Positions 25,767 through 33,807 of a stretch of 64,000 nt of DNA are shown here, in pieces. The stretch is from Methylomonas sp. (GTDB lineage: Bacteria > Pseudomonadota > Gammaproteobacteria > Methylococcales > Methylomonadaceae): positions 62,001 through 126,000 of the forward strand of contig NZ_JALOBS010000013.1 of the NCBI RefSeq assembly GCF_023228165.1. Direction: 5' to 3'. Within the stretch, counting starts at the first letter, position 1, and every line of letters begins with the position of its first letter. The translations under genes and the position numbers were made by a program. The notes beneath the pieces were generated by a model. That model ran no database searches and was not told the origin of the DNA. It saw nothing but the letters and a program-made list of their open reading frames with translations.

Positions 25767-26616
25767 TGCACTCAAGCTCGGCTAACAAATTGGCAAGATA
25801 CTGATAGGAACGCCGACCTACTTCGACTGGACATTGAGGAAAGCTATAAAGCTCGGCCGTTAAATACCCTTGATACCCAATCTTTTTTAACGCTTTCAGG
25901 TACCGTTTAAAGGGCATATCGCCATCGCCAGGCACTAGATGGAAATGTTTCATATTTTTGATATCTTCAATATGAATATTCCATATCCGACCTTTCAGAG
26001 CTTCAATGGTGACTTCAGGCTCCTCTCCATTCAAATAAGAATGTCCTATGTCCAGGTTTACGCCGAGCAAATCCGAATCGACTCGATCAATTACATCAAG
26101 AACTTCATAAGCATTTTCAACGAGCAACCCTGGTTCATATTCAATGCCGACAGCTACATTATATTGATGCGCGGCTTCACATATTCTTGAAAGACTTTCA
26201 ATAAAATAGCCCACTGCGTCATCCGGAAAACATCCCGGCGTTGGCCTGCCTGACGTGAGACTAATACATTTTGCGCCAATGCTATGGGCCATATGTATAG
26301 CTTTAATTACAATTGCTTCACGCGCTCTGCGTATCTCTGGTTTCCGATTGGTCAAGGAGGGTTCAAATACATTTTCAGGCGGAGGCGATGTAAAAAAACT
26401 ATTCGCGGTGTTTGCGTTTAAATTACTGACCCCTAGACCTTTTTGTTGCAGAAGCTCTTTCACCATTTGAAGTTGTCGCTCATCAATATCATCCGGATAC
26501 CAATGCGGTCTTTCACATAAGATTTCCGCTCCGGCATACCCGAGATCGGAAATCTCCGTTAATGCCGTAGATAAATCCGTTTTTGTAAATGCATTGGTAC
26601 TGTAAGCAAGTAACAT
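25756..26616 (-). CDS. Sugar-phosphate isomerase/epimerase-like TIM barrel (first gene of ebo cluster)
   Basis: 286 residues from ATG 26616 (MLLAYSTNAFTKTDL); the frame extends 28 codons further upstream without a good start. It is an AP-endonuclease-2-type TIM barrel: GYAGAEILCERPHW, VAVGIEYEPGLLVENA, LLGVNLDIGHSYLNGEEP, NIHIEDIKNMKHFHLVPGDG and GYLTAELYSFP provide the usual E-D-H-E metal ligands. Such proteins isomerise sugar phosphates or inositol derivatives (IolE/IolI-like), which is notable because an inositol-phosphate synthase is encoded 13 kb away. It precedes eboC and takes the position where a further enzyme might act. Overlaps eboC by 11 bp. Confidence 0.85.
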   Translation of the reverse strand: MLLAYSTNAFTKTDLSTALTEISDLGYAGAEILCERPHWYPDDIDERQLQMVKELLQQKGLGVSNLNANTANSFFTSPPPENVFEPSLTNRKPEIRRAREAIVIKAIHMAHSIGAKCISLTSGRPTPGCFPDDAVGYFIESLSRICEAAHQYNVAVGIEYEPGLLVENAYEVLDVIDRVDSDLLGVNLDIGHSYLNGEEPEVTIEALKGRIWNIHIEDIKNMKHFHLVPGDGDMPFKRYLKALKKIGYQGYLTAELYSFPQCPVEVGRRSYQYLANLLAELECNDY

Positions 26617-27514
26617 TTTTAGATCGAAAGTTGATTTATGCGCATACCGAATAATTTGAACACCGATTCCGGTCGACCCGGAACGGCTAAAATCCATCAC
26701 ATCGGTGGAACTGGATTTTTACTCTAAGAGTTTACCTTGGGTCAAGGAATTCATTTTTCCCGCATCTATTCTCCTCCAAATCGGTGAGCAAACCTTCAGG
26801 ACCACTCGAAGGAGAGGTGGGGCCGAAAATCCGAGAAGAAAGCCTTCGTCGGCGTTCAAAGCCAGACCGGCCTTAACCGCATCAACAGCTGATAAAACGC
26901 TGGCTCGGCTAATCCAGGAATTCGAAGTTCATCAAAATTGCGGTAACCACCAGCGTCGCCCTTCCAGCTTGAAGCGACAAACGCCTCATCAGGCTTAGAC
27001 CGAAATGTTGCCATCGGTTAAATCGGCAGGGATTTCGCCTTAATTTCGGAGATTACCGTCCAAAGATGGGAATACGCATTCGGCTGTATTTTCACCATTT
27101 TTCGTATCCTCGCCGCAACAGGGCACCTCAACAGCGCCTGGCTATATGCGCGCCAACCAAGTCGATCATCAAGCTATGCGACCGAAGGTAGTGTTGTTTG
27201 GCAAGTCCTCGGCCGCTGTTGCCGGACGGAGGAATAGCCGGGCCGATACTTGCCGGTTCGCCACGCGCTGTCGAGGCGACATGGTCGCCTTGATTGATAC
27301 GCGCCTGTATTTGCCGGAGGCGCGGGGCAACGACTAGGCCAACTGCAAGAAAGCCGCGACTCGTAAGGATGAGCAATAGTTTCGAAGCAAAACGCAACCT
27401 GCGTCGGACATGCTTGTAACACTGCTTCCGGTGAAGCAAAAGACCAGACAATCTCACGCAAGACGGCCTCCGATCGCACTGAAGTGAACTCTGACAAAGT
27501 AGAATTAGACATTG
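26617..27514. other. Non-coding border with decayed sequence
   Basis: About 900 bp between the ebo cluster and the acyltransferase-like gene. The reading frames called here are short and unconserved-looking. From 27130 to 27480 there is a recognisable transposase remnant (described separately). The rest (26705-27120) shows no convincing protein on either strand. Confidence 0.5.
27130..27480 (+). pseudogene. Decayed DDE transposase fragment
   Basis: In one plus-strand frame, translation reads RGDMVALIDTRLYLPE, then, across an in-frame TAG (27335-27337), ANCKKAATRKDEQ, then, across a second TAG (27377-27379), FRSKTQPASDM. Joined together this resembles the catalytic-core signature of IS701/IS4-like DDE transposases (typically ...RLYLPE...RCKKA...E...FRTKPELALEM). 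Both stops are in the same frame, so it is a pseudogene fragment. No terminal inverted repeats were recognised and the 5' part is lost. Confidence 0.6.
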
Positions 27515-28687
27515 CTATAAATAATTCAACCATTGCCAATGCGGGCTGCGAGCTTTTAATTGTTCAAAGCCTAGACAAAGCGGATAAAGCATCAGCAGTA
27601 CCGCGCTCCAAAACAGATAAACCATTGGTAAACCGTAACCATAATCCATGGGGATATCCTTGGACCATATACCGCCAGCCATTAAGGCTGAAACCGGGCC
27701 GGAATCCAGACTCGCCATCAACAACGCCAACAAATGAATCAGGTATAAATGCACCAGATAGAAAAACAGCGGCGTCCTGCCGAACACTTGTAAAAGACCC
27801 AAAAAGTTTGGCTTCCCCTCCAGCCAAGCCAACACGGCAATCGCCGGCCCCAAGGTCATTAACAAATATAATAAAGACGGCGGATATTTATGACAGTTGA
27901 TAAACGATAATACGGTAAATGCCGGATCGGGATAGGTTTGCCAGGGATTAGGATCACCATAGACATTGCTGAAGCGTAGCGCAATAAACAAGACCATTAA
28001 GGTTATCCCCAACAGCAAAAGGCGTCGCCGGGTTCGCCAACGCTCGACGCTCATCCATTTACCGAACCCATACCCCACCGCCATCACGCCTATCCAGGGC
28101 ACCAACGGATAATAGGGGTTAATCGACCAATTCTCGCTCAAAACAACATCATCGCCGGTATGCAGCACTGCCCACCAGGCGCCGAAAATACCCAACGCCT
28201 CGGGTTTGATCGCATCAAAACCATTATGCGAAACAATCATCAAGATGCCGAAGGATACAATCCAGCGCACCTTCAGCTTCACCAACCCGGCCAACATTAT
28301 CATTGACCAGCCGATGGCCCATAACACGCCGCCATCTATCTGTCTAAAGTCGTTACGAAAGTTCCAAGCCCAGGCTTCGACAGTACACGTCAAAAAAATC
28401 AACAGCAACCCACGTTTGAGTAAAAACGCCCTGATCGGCGCATCCGGTTCGCGACGTGAATACCATAAATAGGCGCTGATACCCGCCAAAAACACAAATG
28501 TCGGCGCGCAAAAGTGGGTAATCCAGCGCGTCAAAAACAAGGCGACATTGGTGCGATCGAGATCGGTCGGCTTAAAATGAGCCGAGCTGAAAAAATCCCG
28601 GGTATGATCCAAGGTCATCAAAACCATGACCAGACCGCGCAGAGTATCGATAGAGGTTAATCGCCCCGAATTTGAATGCGTATGCAA
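27515..28687 (-). CDS. Heparan-alpha-glucosaminide acetyltransferase-like membrane protein (DUF1624)
   Basis: 390 residues with about ten hydrophobic segments. The N-terminus DTLRGLVMVLMTLDHTRDFF is the catalytic-like signature of the DUF1624 / HGSNAT-like acyltransferase family; FLLKRGLLLIFLTCTVEAW and LHTGDDVVLSENWSINPYYPLVPW are also family-like. These proteins are thought to transfer acyl groups across membranes. A TonB or sugar substrate cannot be deduced. It stands alone, divergent from the aldolase gene, with 141 bp between the starts. Confidence 0.8.
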   Translation of the reverse strand: MHTHSNSGRLTSIDTLRGLVMVLMTLDHTRDFFSSAHFKPTDLDRTNVALFLTRWITHFCAPTFVFLAGISAYLWYSRREPDAPIRAFLLKRGLLLIFLTCTVEAWAWNFRNDFRQIDGGVLWAIGWSMIMLAGLVKLKVRWIVSFGILMIVSHNGFDAIKPEALGIFGAWWAVLHTGDDVVLSENWSINPYYPLVPWIGVMAVGYGFGKWMSVERWRTRRRLLLLGITLMVLFIALRFSNVYGDPNPWQTYPDPAFTVLSFINCHKYPPSLLYLLMTLGPAIAVLAWLEGKPNFLGLLQVFGRTPLFFYLVHLYLIHLLALLMASLDSGPVSALMAGGIWSKDIPMDYGYGLPMVYLFWSAVLLMLYPLCLGFEQLKARSPHWQWLNYL

Positions 28688-28828
28688 TGTAGCTATCCTC
28701 TGACGGTATTTTTAAAGTTGTCTTATCAGGATCGGCAAAGACCTTCCAATGAACCCTATCAACCCTAAGCTGTTCATCGGTATACTACTGCAATGACCCC
28801 GCAATCCATTCATTAATCTCTTTCCTTT

Positions 28829-29503
28829 ATGTTAGAACTTTATTTAGACAGCGCCAATTTAGCGGACATTGAAAACTTATCCCACGCCTTGCCCTTGGCG
28901 GGCGTCACCACCAATCCGACCATCATGGCGGCCAGCGGCATGAGCGTGAATCGCTTGCTGCCGGCAATGACGGAAATATTGGGTGACGAGGCCCGATTTC
29001 ATGTGCAGGTAATCAGCAACACCGCCGACAACATTATCGCCGAAGCGCACAAACTGCATGAACTGCCGTTTGACATCGTGGTAAAAATTCCAGCCCACAC
29101 TGCGGGGTTGAGCGCCATCAAACAGTTGAAAAAAGACGGTGTTCCGCTTTTGGCTACAGCAATTTACAACCTACAGCAAGGCATGCTGGCGGCCTTAAAC
29201 GGCGCCGACTATCTGGCCCCCTATGTTAATCGGATCGACCACCTGGGCGTTGATGGCATTCAGGTAGTCGGCGACTTGCAATCGTTCATCAATCAATATC
29301 AGTTGCCGAGCAAATTATTGGTGGCCAGTTTCAAAAATGTCCACCAAGTTTTACAAGTGTTGTCACACGGCGTGCGGGCAGTGACATTGCCTATCGATAT
29401 AGCTCGGCAATTCCTGACCACTCCAGCCACGGACACCGCAGTCGAGAAATTCAGCCAAGACTGGCATGCGGCTTTTGCCGATCGCTTATCTTACGAAGAT
29501 TAA
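28829..29503 (+). CDS. Fructose-6-phosphate aldolase / transaldolase-like enzyme
   Basis: 224 residues, the size of the FSA (MipB/TalC) family. Motifs are LYLDSANLADIE (residues 5-16), TTNPTIMA (27-34) and VVKIPAHTAG with K86 as the Schiff-base lysine. VGDLQSF and VASFKNVHQVLQ are further family pieces. It interconverts fructose-6-phosphate with dihydroxyacetone and glyceraldehyde-3-phosphate, or runs transaldolase-like chemistry. In sugar-phosphate-cycling methylotrophs such enzymes are plausible, but no neighbour proves it. The next gene starts 134 bp downstream. Confidence 0.85.
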   Translation: MLELYLDSANLADIENLSHALPLAGVTTNPTIMAASGMSVNRLLPAMTEILGDEARFHVQVISNTADNIIAEAHKLHELPFDIVVKIPAHTAGLSAIKQLKKDGVPLLATAIYNLQQGMLAALNGADYLAPYVNRIDHLGVDGIQVVGDLQSFINQYQLPSKLLVASFKNVHQVLQVLSHGVRAVTLPIDIARQFLTTPATDTAVEKFSQDWHAAFADRLSYED

Positions 29504-29587
29504 GCTGACTGCGGCAAACGAAAATGCGATTGCCTGAATCCGCGGATAGCGTTAGGGTGAAGCTTTTAGCCGCAGCGAACAGCAAGC

Positions 29588-29641
29588 ATGACCCTGCCTG
29601 ATTATCTTCAACGCCTCGCCAAATCCGCACACAGCCGATGA
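29588..29641 (+). CDS. Possible 17-residue leader ORF upstream of atpD
   Basis: MTLPDYLQRLAKSAHSR ends in a TGA that overlaps the ATG of atpD (29638-29641). No strong ribosome site precedes it. It could be a translationally coupled leader for the N-ATPase operon or chance. Confidence 0.2.
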   Translation: MTLPDYLQRLAKSAHSR

Positions 29642-31074
29642 ACGGCATGTCAACGCAAACAGCCGTTCTGGGCCGGCCCGCTAATCAACAGGCCGGCGGT
29701 TCAGTGACGGCTATACGCGGCAGCGTGGTGGATGTGTTTTTCCCGGCCGATTTACCGGCGGTCAACAACGCCTTAAAGGCCGGCGATGCCGGGCAAGTGA
29801 TCATCGAAGTCGTCGCCCATCAAAGCCCTACTCAGGTGCGAGGCATCGCGCTGAACTCGACCCAAGGCTTATCTCGCGGCGCGCCCGTCGTCGATACCGG
29901 CCGGCCGTTGAGCGTACCGGTCGGCAAGCGATTACTGGGACGCATGTTGAACGTATTCGGCGAGGCTATAGACGGCGGCGAACCTTTCGAGGATGGCGAA
30001 TGGCGTTCCATCCACCAACGGCCGCTGCCATTGGCCCGGCGTGTGGCCAAGATGGCGATGTTCGAGACCGGCATCAAGGCCATCGACCTGTTATCGCCGC
30101 TGGAACGCGGCGGCAAGGCCGGCATGTTCGGCGGCGCAGGTGTAGGCAAAACCGTTGTGATTGCGGAGTTGATTCACAACATGGCGGGGCGTTACCAGGG
30201 CGTCAGCCTGTTTTGCGGCATAGGCGAACGCTGCCGCGAAGCCGAGGAAACCTATCGGGAAATGCGCACTGCCGGAGTACTGGATAAAGCCATACTGGTG
30301 TTCGGGCAAATGAATGAAGCGCCCGGCGCGCGCTTTCGGGTCGGTCATGCCGCACTAACCATGGCGGAATATTTTCGAGATACCGAGAAACAGGATGTAC
30401 TGCTGCTGATCGACAACATTTTCCGCTTTATCCAGGCCGGCACGGAAGTCTCCGGACTAATGGGACGCATCCCTTCCCGGGTCGGTTATCAACCTACTTT
30501 AGCAACCGAACTGGCCGAACTCGAAGAACGCATCGCCAGCTCGCAGAGCGGCGCCATTACCTCGGTACAGGCGGTTTATGTGCCGGCGGACGATTTTACC
30601 GACCCCTCCGCCAGCCACACCTTCTCTCACCTGTCGGCTTCGGTGGTGTTATCGCGCAAACGCGCCGCGCAGGGCTTTTATCCGGCTATCGACCCGCTGG
30701 CCTCGAACTCGAAAATGCTCAATCCGAGCGTGGTGGGGGACCGGCATTATCGGGTTGCGCAAGACGTGCGGCGCACGCTGGCCGAATATGAAGAGCTCAA
30801 GGATATAATCGCCATGCTCGGACTGGAAGAACTGGCTGAAGCCGACCGGCGCACGGTCACCCGGGCCCGCCGCCTGGAGCGTTTTCTGACCCAACCTTTT
30901 TTCGCTACCGAACAATACACCGGGCAAACCGGGCGCTGGGTGAGTCTCGAACAAACCCTGAACGGCTGCGAACGCATTCTGAGCGACCACTATGCCGGCG
31001 CTCCCGAGCACGTATTGTATATGATAGGCGCGATCGATGAAGCCAAACTCGACGCCGACAAGGACCAGGCCTAA
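29638..31074 (+). CDS. atpD: N-ATPase F1 beta subunit
   Basis: 478 residues. The catalytic P-loop GGAGVGKT is at residues 165-172, followed by the signature IGERCREAEETYREM, LLLIDNIFRFIQAG and PSRVGYQPTLATE. The segment at the DELSEED position reads LGLEELAEADRRTVTRAR. It is the first gene of the atpDCQRBEFAG order that defines the Na+-translocating N-ATPases, a class separate from the main F-ATP synthase. An alternative start is the Met at position 4. The 134 bp gap upstream is where the operon promoter would lie. Confidence 0.93.
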   Translation: MNGMSTQTAVLGRPANQQAGGSVTAIRGSVVDVFFPADLPAVNNALKAGDAGQVIIEVVAHQSPTQVRGIALNSTQGLSRGAPVVDTGRPLSVPVGKRLLGRMLNVFGEAIDGGEPFEDGEWRSIHQRPLPLARRVAKMAMFETGIKAIDLLSPLERGGKAGMFGGAGVGKTVVIAELIHNMAGRYQGVSLFCGIGERCREAEETYREMRTAGVLDKAILVFGQMNEAPGARFRVGHAALTMAEYFRDTEKQDVLLLIDNIFRFIQAGTEVSGLMGRIPSRVGYQPTLATELAELEERIASSQSGAITSVQAVYVPADDFTDPSASHTFSHLSASVVLSRKRAAQGFYPAIDPLASNSKMLNPSVVGDRHYRVAQDVRRTLAEYEELKDIIAMLGLEELAEADRRTVTRARRLERFLTQPFFATEQYTGQTGRWVSLEQTLNGCERILSDHYAGAPEHVLYMIGAIDEAKLDADKDQA

Positions 31075-31075
31075 G

Positions 31076-31462
31076 ATGCAGTTAAAGGTATTGTTGCCAA
31101 GCGAGGTGCTGGTGGATATCGCCGTAACTAAAGTGATCGCCGAAGCCGAAAACGGCTGGTTCTGCCTGGAACCTCGCCATGTGGATTTCGTCTCGGCGCT
31201 GGTGCCCGGCCTGTTGCGCTATATCACCCGGGAAGGCGTCGAGATGTTTCTCGGCATCGATGAAGGCATACTGGTTAAATGCGGCCCCCAAGTGCGGGTA
31301 TCCACCCGCGAAGCGGTAGTCGGCGACGACCCTGAGGCACTAAAAGCAGCAATGCAGGCCCGCGGCTCCGCTCATGATGAACATGACCGCTACGCGCGTA
31401 GCGTGCTGGCAAGACTGGAGGCCGGCGTGGCGAAACGTTTTCTGGATTTACAAAAGCACTGA
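31076..31462 (+). CDS. atpC: N-ATPase epsilon subunit
   Basis: 128 residues from ATG 31076, one base after atpD's stop. The N-terminal beta-sandwich (MQLKVLLPSEVLVDIAVTKV, then WFCLEPRHVDFVSALVPGLL) is typical of the epsilon subunit, and the C-terminal helices are shortened. In N-ATPases this is AtpC. It couples F1 to the c ring and may inhibit hydrolysis. Confidence 0.9.
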   Translation: MQLKVLLPSEVLVDIAVTKVIAEAENGWFCLEPRHVDFVSALVPGLLRYITREGVEMFLGIDEGILVKCGPQVRVSTREAVVGDDPEALKAAMQARGSAHDEHDRYARSVLARLEAGVAKRFLDLQKH

Positions 31463-31466
31463 TGAG

Positions 31467-31781
31467 ATGGCCAAACCAAGCAAACCCCGCCCACAACTGG
31501 CCGATCGCATAGGCCGTAAGGCCGCTCGCCACCAACGCGCGCGCCGGCAGCCCAAGCAGGGCTTGTGGTTCGGTTTGGGCATGTTCGGTCTGGTAGGTTG
31601 GTCGGTGACCATCCCCACCGTATTGGGTATTGCCCTGGGTATCTGGCTGGATCACAAGTGGCCGGGCCCGCCGTCCTGGACCTTGACGCTATTATTTCTG
31701 GGTGTGATATTGGGCTGCAGAAATGCCTGGTATTGGATAGAACGGGAAAGACATGGAAACCACACTGATGAACAACCCTGA
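31467..31781 (+). CDS. atpQ: N-ATPase AtpQ (AtpI/AtpZ-like) assembly membrane protein
   Basis: 104 residues from ATG 31467, 4 bp after atpC. A basic N-terminus is followed by two hydrophobic segments: WFGLGMFGLVGWSVTIPTVLG and LTLLFLGVILGCRNAWYW. AtpQ is present only in N-ATPase operons and resembles the AtpI/AtpZ family, thought to help assemble the c ring or handle Mg2+/ions. It overlaps atpR by 29 bp. Confidence 0.88.
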   Translation: MAKPSKPRPQLADRIGRKAARHQRARRQPKQGLWFGLGMFGLVGWSVTIPTVLGIALGIWLDHKWPGPPSWTLTLLFLGVILGCRNAWYWIERERHGNHTDEQP

Positions 31782-32058
31782 TTTTTTCTCGGAGCTGCTA
31801 TTAGCCTTGGGCGTCGGTATTGCGCTGGGCAGCCTGTATTTTGGCGGACTCTGGTTGAGCGTCCGGCGAGCGCCGCACTGGCACTATCCGGGTTTGGGCA
31901 TGGCAGCCAGCCTGTTCCTGCGGCTGGCGCTGGTCGGTATCGGCCTGTACTGGCTAGCGGACGGCCATTGGCAACGTTATACCGCCGCTCTGCCGGGTTT
32001 ATTACTGGCCCGCTGGTGGTGGGTACGGCGCATCCAGACGGGGAAAATCGAACCATGA
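31753..32058 (+). CDS. atpR: N-ATPase AtpR membrane protein
   Basis: 101 residues with three hydrophobic segments (LLLALGVGIALGSLYFGGLW, LFLRLALVGIGLYWLAD, LPGLLLARWWWV). AtpR is found only with N-ATPases and has been predicted to interact with c-ring ions or assembly. An ATG at 31768 is an alternative start. The stop overlaps the atpB start (ATGA, 32055-32058). Confidence 0.87.
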   Translation: METTLMNNPDFFSELLLALGVGIALGSLYFGGLWLSVRRAPHWHYPGLGMAASLFLRLALVGIGLYWLADGHWQRYTAALPGLLLARWWWVRRIQTGKIEP

Positions 32059-32747
32059 CCTTGAGTCCGGACGATCATATTCTCGGCTGGATCGGCCCCT
32101 TGCCGATCAATGCCACAATTGCCTACACTTGGCTGGTGATGGCTATTTTGGTCACCTGCTCCTATCTGGTCACCCGGCGCCTGAACGACAGTGTGCGAAT
32201 CTCCCGCTGGCAAAATCTGCTGGAAATCCTGGTCAGCGGCCTGAGCGAGCAGATCCGCCAAACCAGCCGCCAAGAACCCGGCCCCTATCTGCCTTTCGTC
32301 GGCACGCTGTTTCTATTCATCGCCACCGCCAACTTGCTGGCCGTCGTACCGGGTTTTTCGCCGCCGACAGCGTCATTATCCTGCACGACCGCCTTGGCAT
32401 TGGCGGTGCTGGCCGCCGTACCCTTGTTCGGTATTGCCCAACGCGGCTTGCTGGCCTATCTTGGCGAATACATCAAACCCAGCGTGTTCATGCTGCCGTT
32501 TAATATTATCGGCGAGTTATCCCGAACCCTGGCCCTGGCTGTGCGCCTGTATGGCAACATGATGAGTGGTTCGGTGATCGGCATTATTCTGCTGGGCATC
32601 GTGCCGCTGTTTTTCCCCATTTTGCTGCAATTTCTCGGCTTGATAACCGGTCTGGTACAGGCCTATATTTTTGCCGTGCTGGCTATGGTTTTTATCGCCT
32701 CCGCCCAAGCCGCCCGCAACGACCGCACCCCAAACCCAGGAGATTAA
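32055..32747 (+). CDS. atpB: N-ATPase F0 subunit a
   Basis: 230 residues, with five to six membrane helices. The essential arginine lies in LSRTLALAVRLYGNMM (R164), equivalent to the conserved Arg of the E. coli a subunit, facing the c-ring carboxylate. FVGTLFLFIATANLLAVVPG is the conserved N-terminal part. It forms the ion half-channels, here probably for Na+. The start overlaps atpR, and atpE begins 1 bp after the stop. Confidence 0.93.
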   Translation: MTLSPDDHILGWIGPLPINATIAYTWLVMAILVTCSYLVTRRLNDSVRISRWQNLLEILVSGLSEQIRQTSRQEPGPYLPFVGTLFLFIATANLLAVVPGFSPPTASLSCTTALALAVLAAVPLFGIAQRGLLAYLGEYIKPSVFMLPFNIIGELSRTLALAVRLYGNMMSGSVIGIILLGIVPLFFPILLQFLGLITGLVQAYIFAVLAMVFIASAQAARNDRTPNPGD

Positions 32748-32748
32748 T

Positions 32749-33036
32749 ATGAACGAAATTACCGCCGACGTCATCATCGCCGGCATATCCATCTTTACCG
32801 CCGGTTTGACCATGGCCATCGGCAGCATTGCCCCCGCGCTCGGAGAAGCCCGCGCCCTGTCGGACGCCTTGAGCGCCATAGCCCAGCAACCGGACGAGGC
32901 CCCGACATTGACCCGCACCTTGTTCGTCGGTTTGGCCATGGTCGAATCCACCGCTATCTATTGCTTGGTATTAAGCATGATTTTCATGTTTGCCAATCCG
33001 TTTTGGGAACACTTTATCAGCAAGACCGGAGGTTGA
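32749..33036 (+). CDS. atpE: N-ATPase F0 subunit c, two-carboxylate Na+ type
   Basis: 95 residues with two hydrophobic helices joined by the polar loop AIAQQPDEAPTLT. Helix 2 has the ion-binding V-E66-S67-T68-x-x-Y71 pattern (VESTAIYCLVLSM) like that of the Na+-binding c subunit of Ilyobacter tartaricus. Helix 1 has E33 at the position of its Gln32 (PALGEARAL). This double carboxylate (E33 and E66) plus Ser/Thr ligands is the two-carboxylate motif described for a Fusobacterium rotor. Na+ coupling is therefore likely; a proton cannot be excluded from sequence alone. It lies 1 bp after atpB. Confidence 0.93.
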   Translation: MNEITADVIIAGISIFTAGLTMAIGSIAPALGEARALSDALSAIAQQPDEAPTLTRTLFVGLAMVESTAIYCLVLSMIFMFANPFWEHFISKTGG

Positions 33037-33039
33037 TGC

Positions 33040-33807
33040 ATGCAAATCGACTGGCTGACCGTTGCCGCGCAATGGATCAATTTCCTGATCCTGATGTGGC
33101 TGTTACGGCGTTTTTTGTACCAGCCTATCGTTCAGGCCATGGACAAACGTCAACAGACCATGGCGGCGAACGCGCGGGCAGCCGAACAAAAAATGCAGCA
33201 GGCGGAACAGGAAGCCGATAACTACCGAAACCAACTGGCGGAACTGGAGACGCATCGCACCGCTCTGATGACTGCAGCCCGGCAAGCGGCGGAGAACGAA
33301 CGGGAAAAGCTGGCCAAGCAAGCTCGCGCTGAATTCGAAATCCTGTCCCAGCAATGGCGGCACGACCTGGCGCGAGAAAAAACCGAGTGCCAAAACCGAC
33401 TCTGTAACGAACTCAGTCGACTGATCACCGCCACCGCACGCAAAGCCTTGCAAGATTTGAGCAGCCAGGAATTGGAACAGGCGCTATTTGACAATTTTCT
33501 TAACCGGTTGAATGCGCTATCGACTCGGGAAAAGCAGCTATTGTCGGCATCCGGCCCCGAAGACATGGCGTTGGCCAGCAGTCGCGAACTCGACGAAGCG
33601 TCGCGCACGCGGTTCGCCGATGCCATGAAGCGTATACTGCCGCATAGTAATGTTAATGTCCGCTTCGAAGTCTTGCCGGACAGTCGGCTGGGTCTGATAC
33701 TGACCAGTCCGGCCTATACTCTGGAATGGCGTGTGGAACGTTATTTCGAGGAGCTACAGGCTGAATTGGATACCCTTTTAAACCGAGCAGCCAGCCATGC
33801 TGAATGA
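33040..33807 (+). CDS. atpF: N-ATPase b subunit with delta-like C-terminus
   Basis: 255 residues, longer than a usual b subunit (about 156). A short N-terminal membrane helix (WINFLILMWLLRRFLY) is followed by a long, Ala/Glu/Gln/Arg-rich coiled coil. The last about 85 residues (LSASGPEDMALAS to GLILTSPAYTLEWRVERYF) resemble the delta/OSCP part. No separate atpH gene occurs, as is normal in N-ATPases, so this fusion should form the peripheral stalk. Its stop overlaps the atpA start by 11 bp. Confidence 0.9.
   Translation: MQIDWLTVAAQWINFLILMWLLRRFLYQPIVQAMDKRQQTMAANARAAEQKMQQAEQEADNYRNQLAELETHRTALMTAARQAAENEREKLAKQARAEFEILSQQWRHDLAREKTECQNRLCNELSRLITATARKALQDLSSQELEQALFDNFLNRLNALSTREKQLLSASGPEDMALASSRELDEASRTRFADAMKRILPHSNVNVRFEVLPDSRLGLILTSPAYTLEWRVERYFEELQAELDTLLNRAASHAE

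Noticed and set aside
26705..26998. 97-codon plus-strand open frame beside the ebo cluster
   Set aside because: Low-complexity, Arg-rich and unlike any family I know; probably chance in a decayed region.
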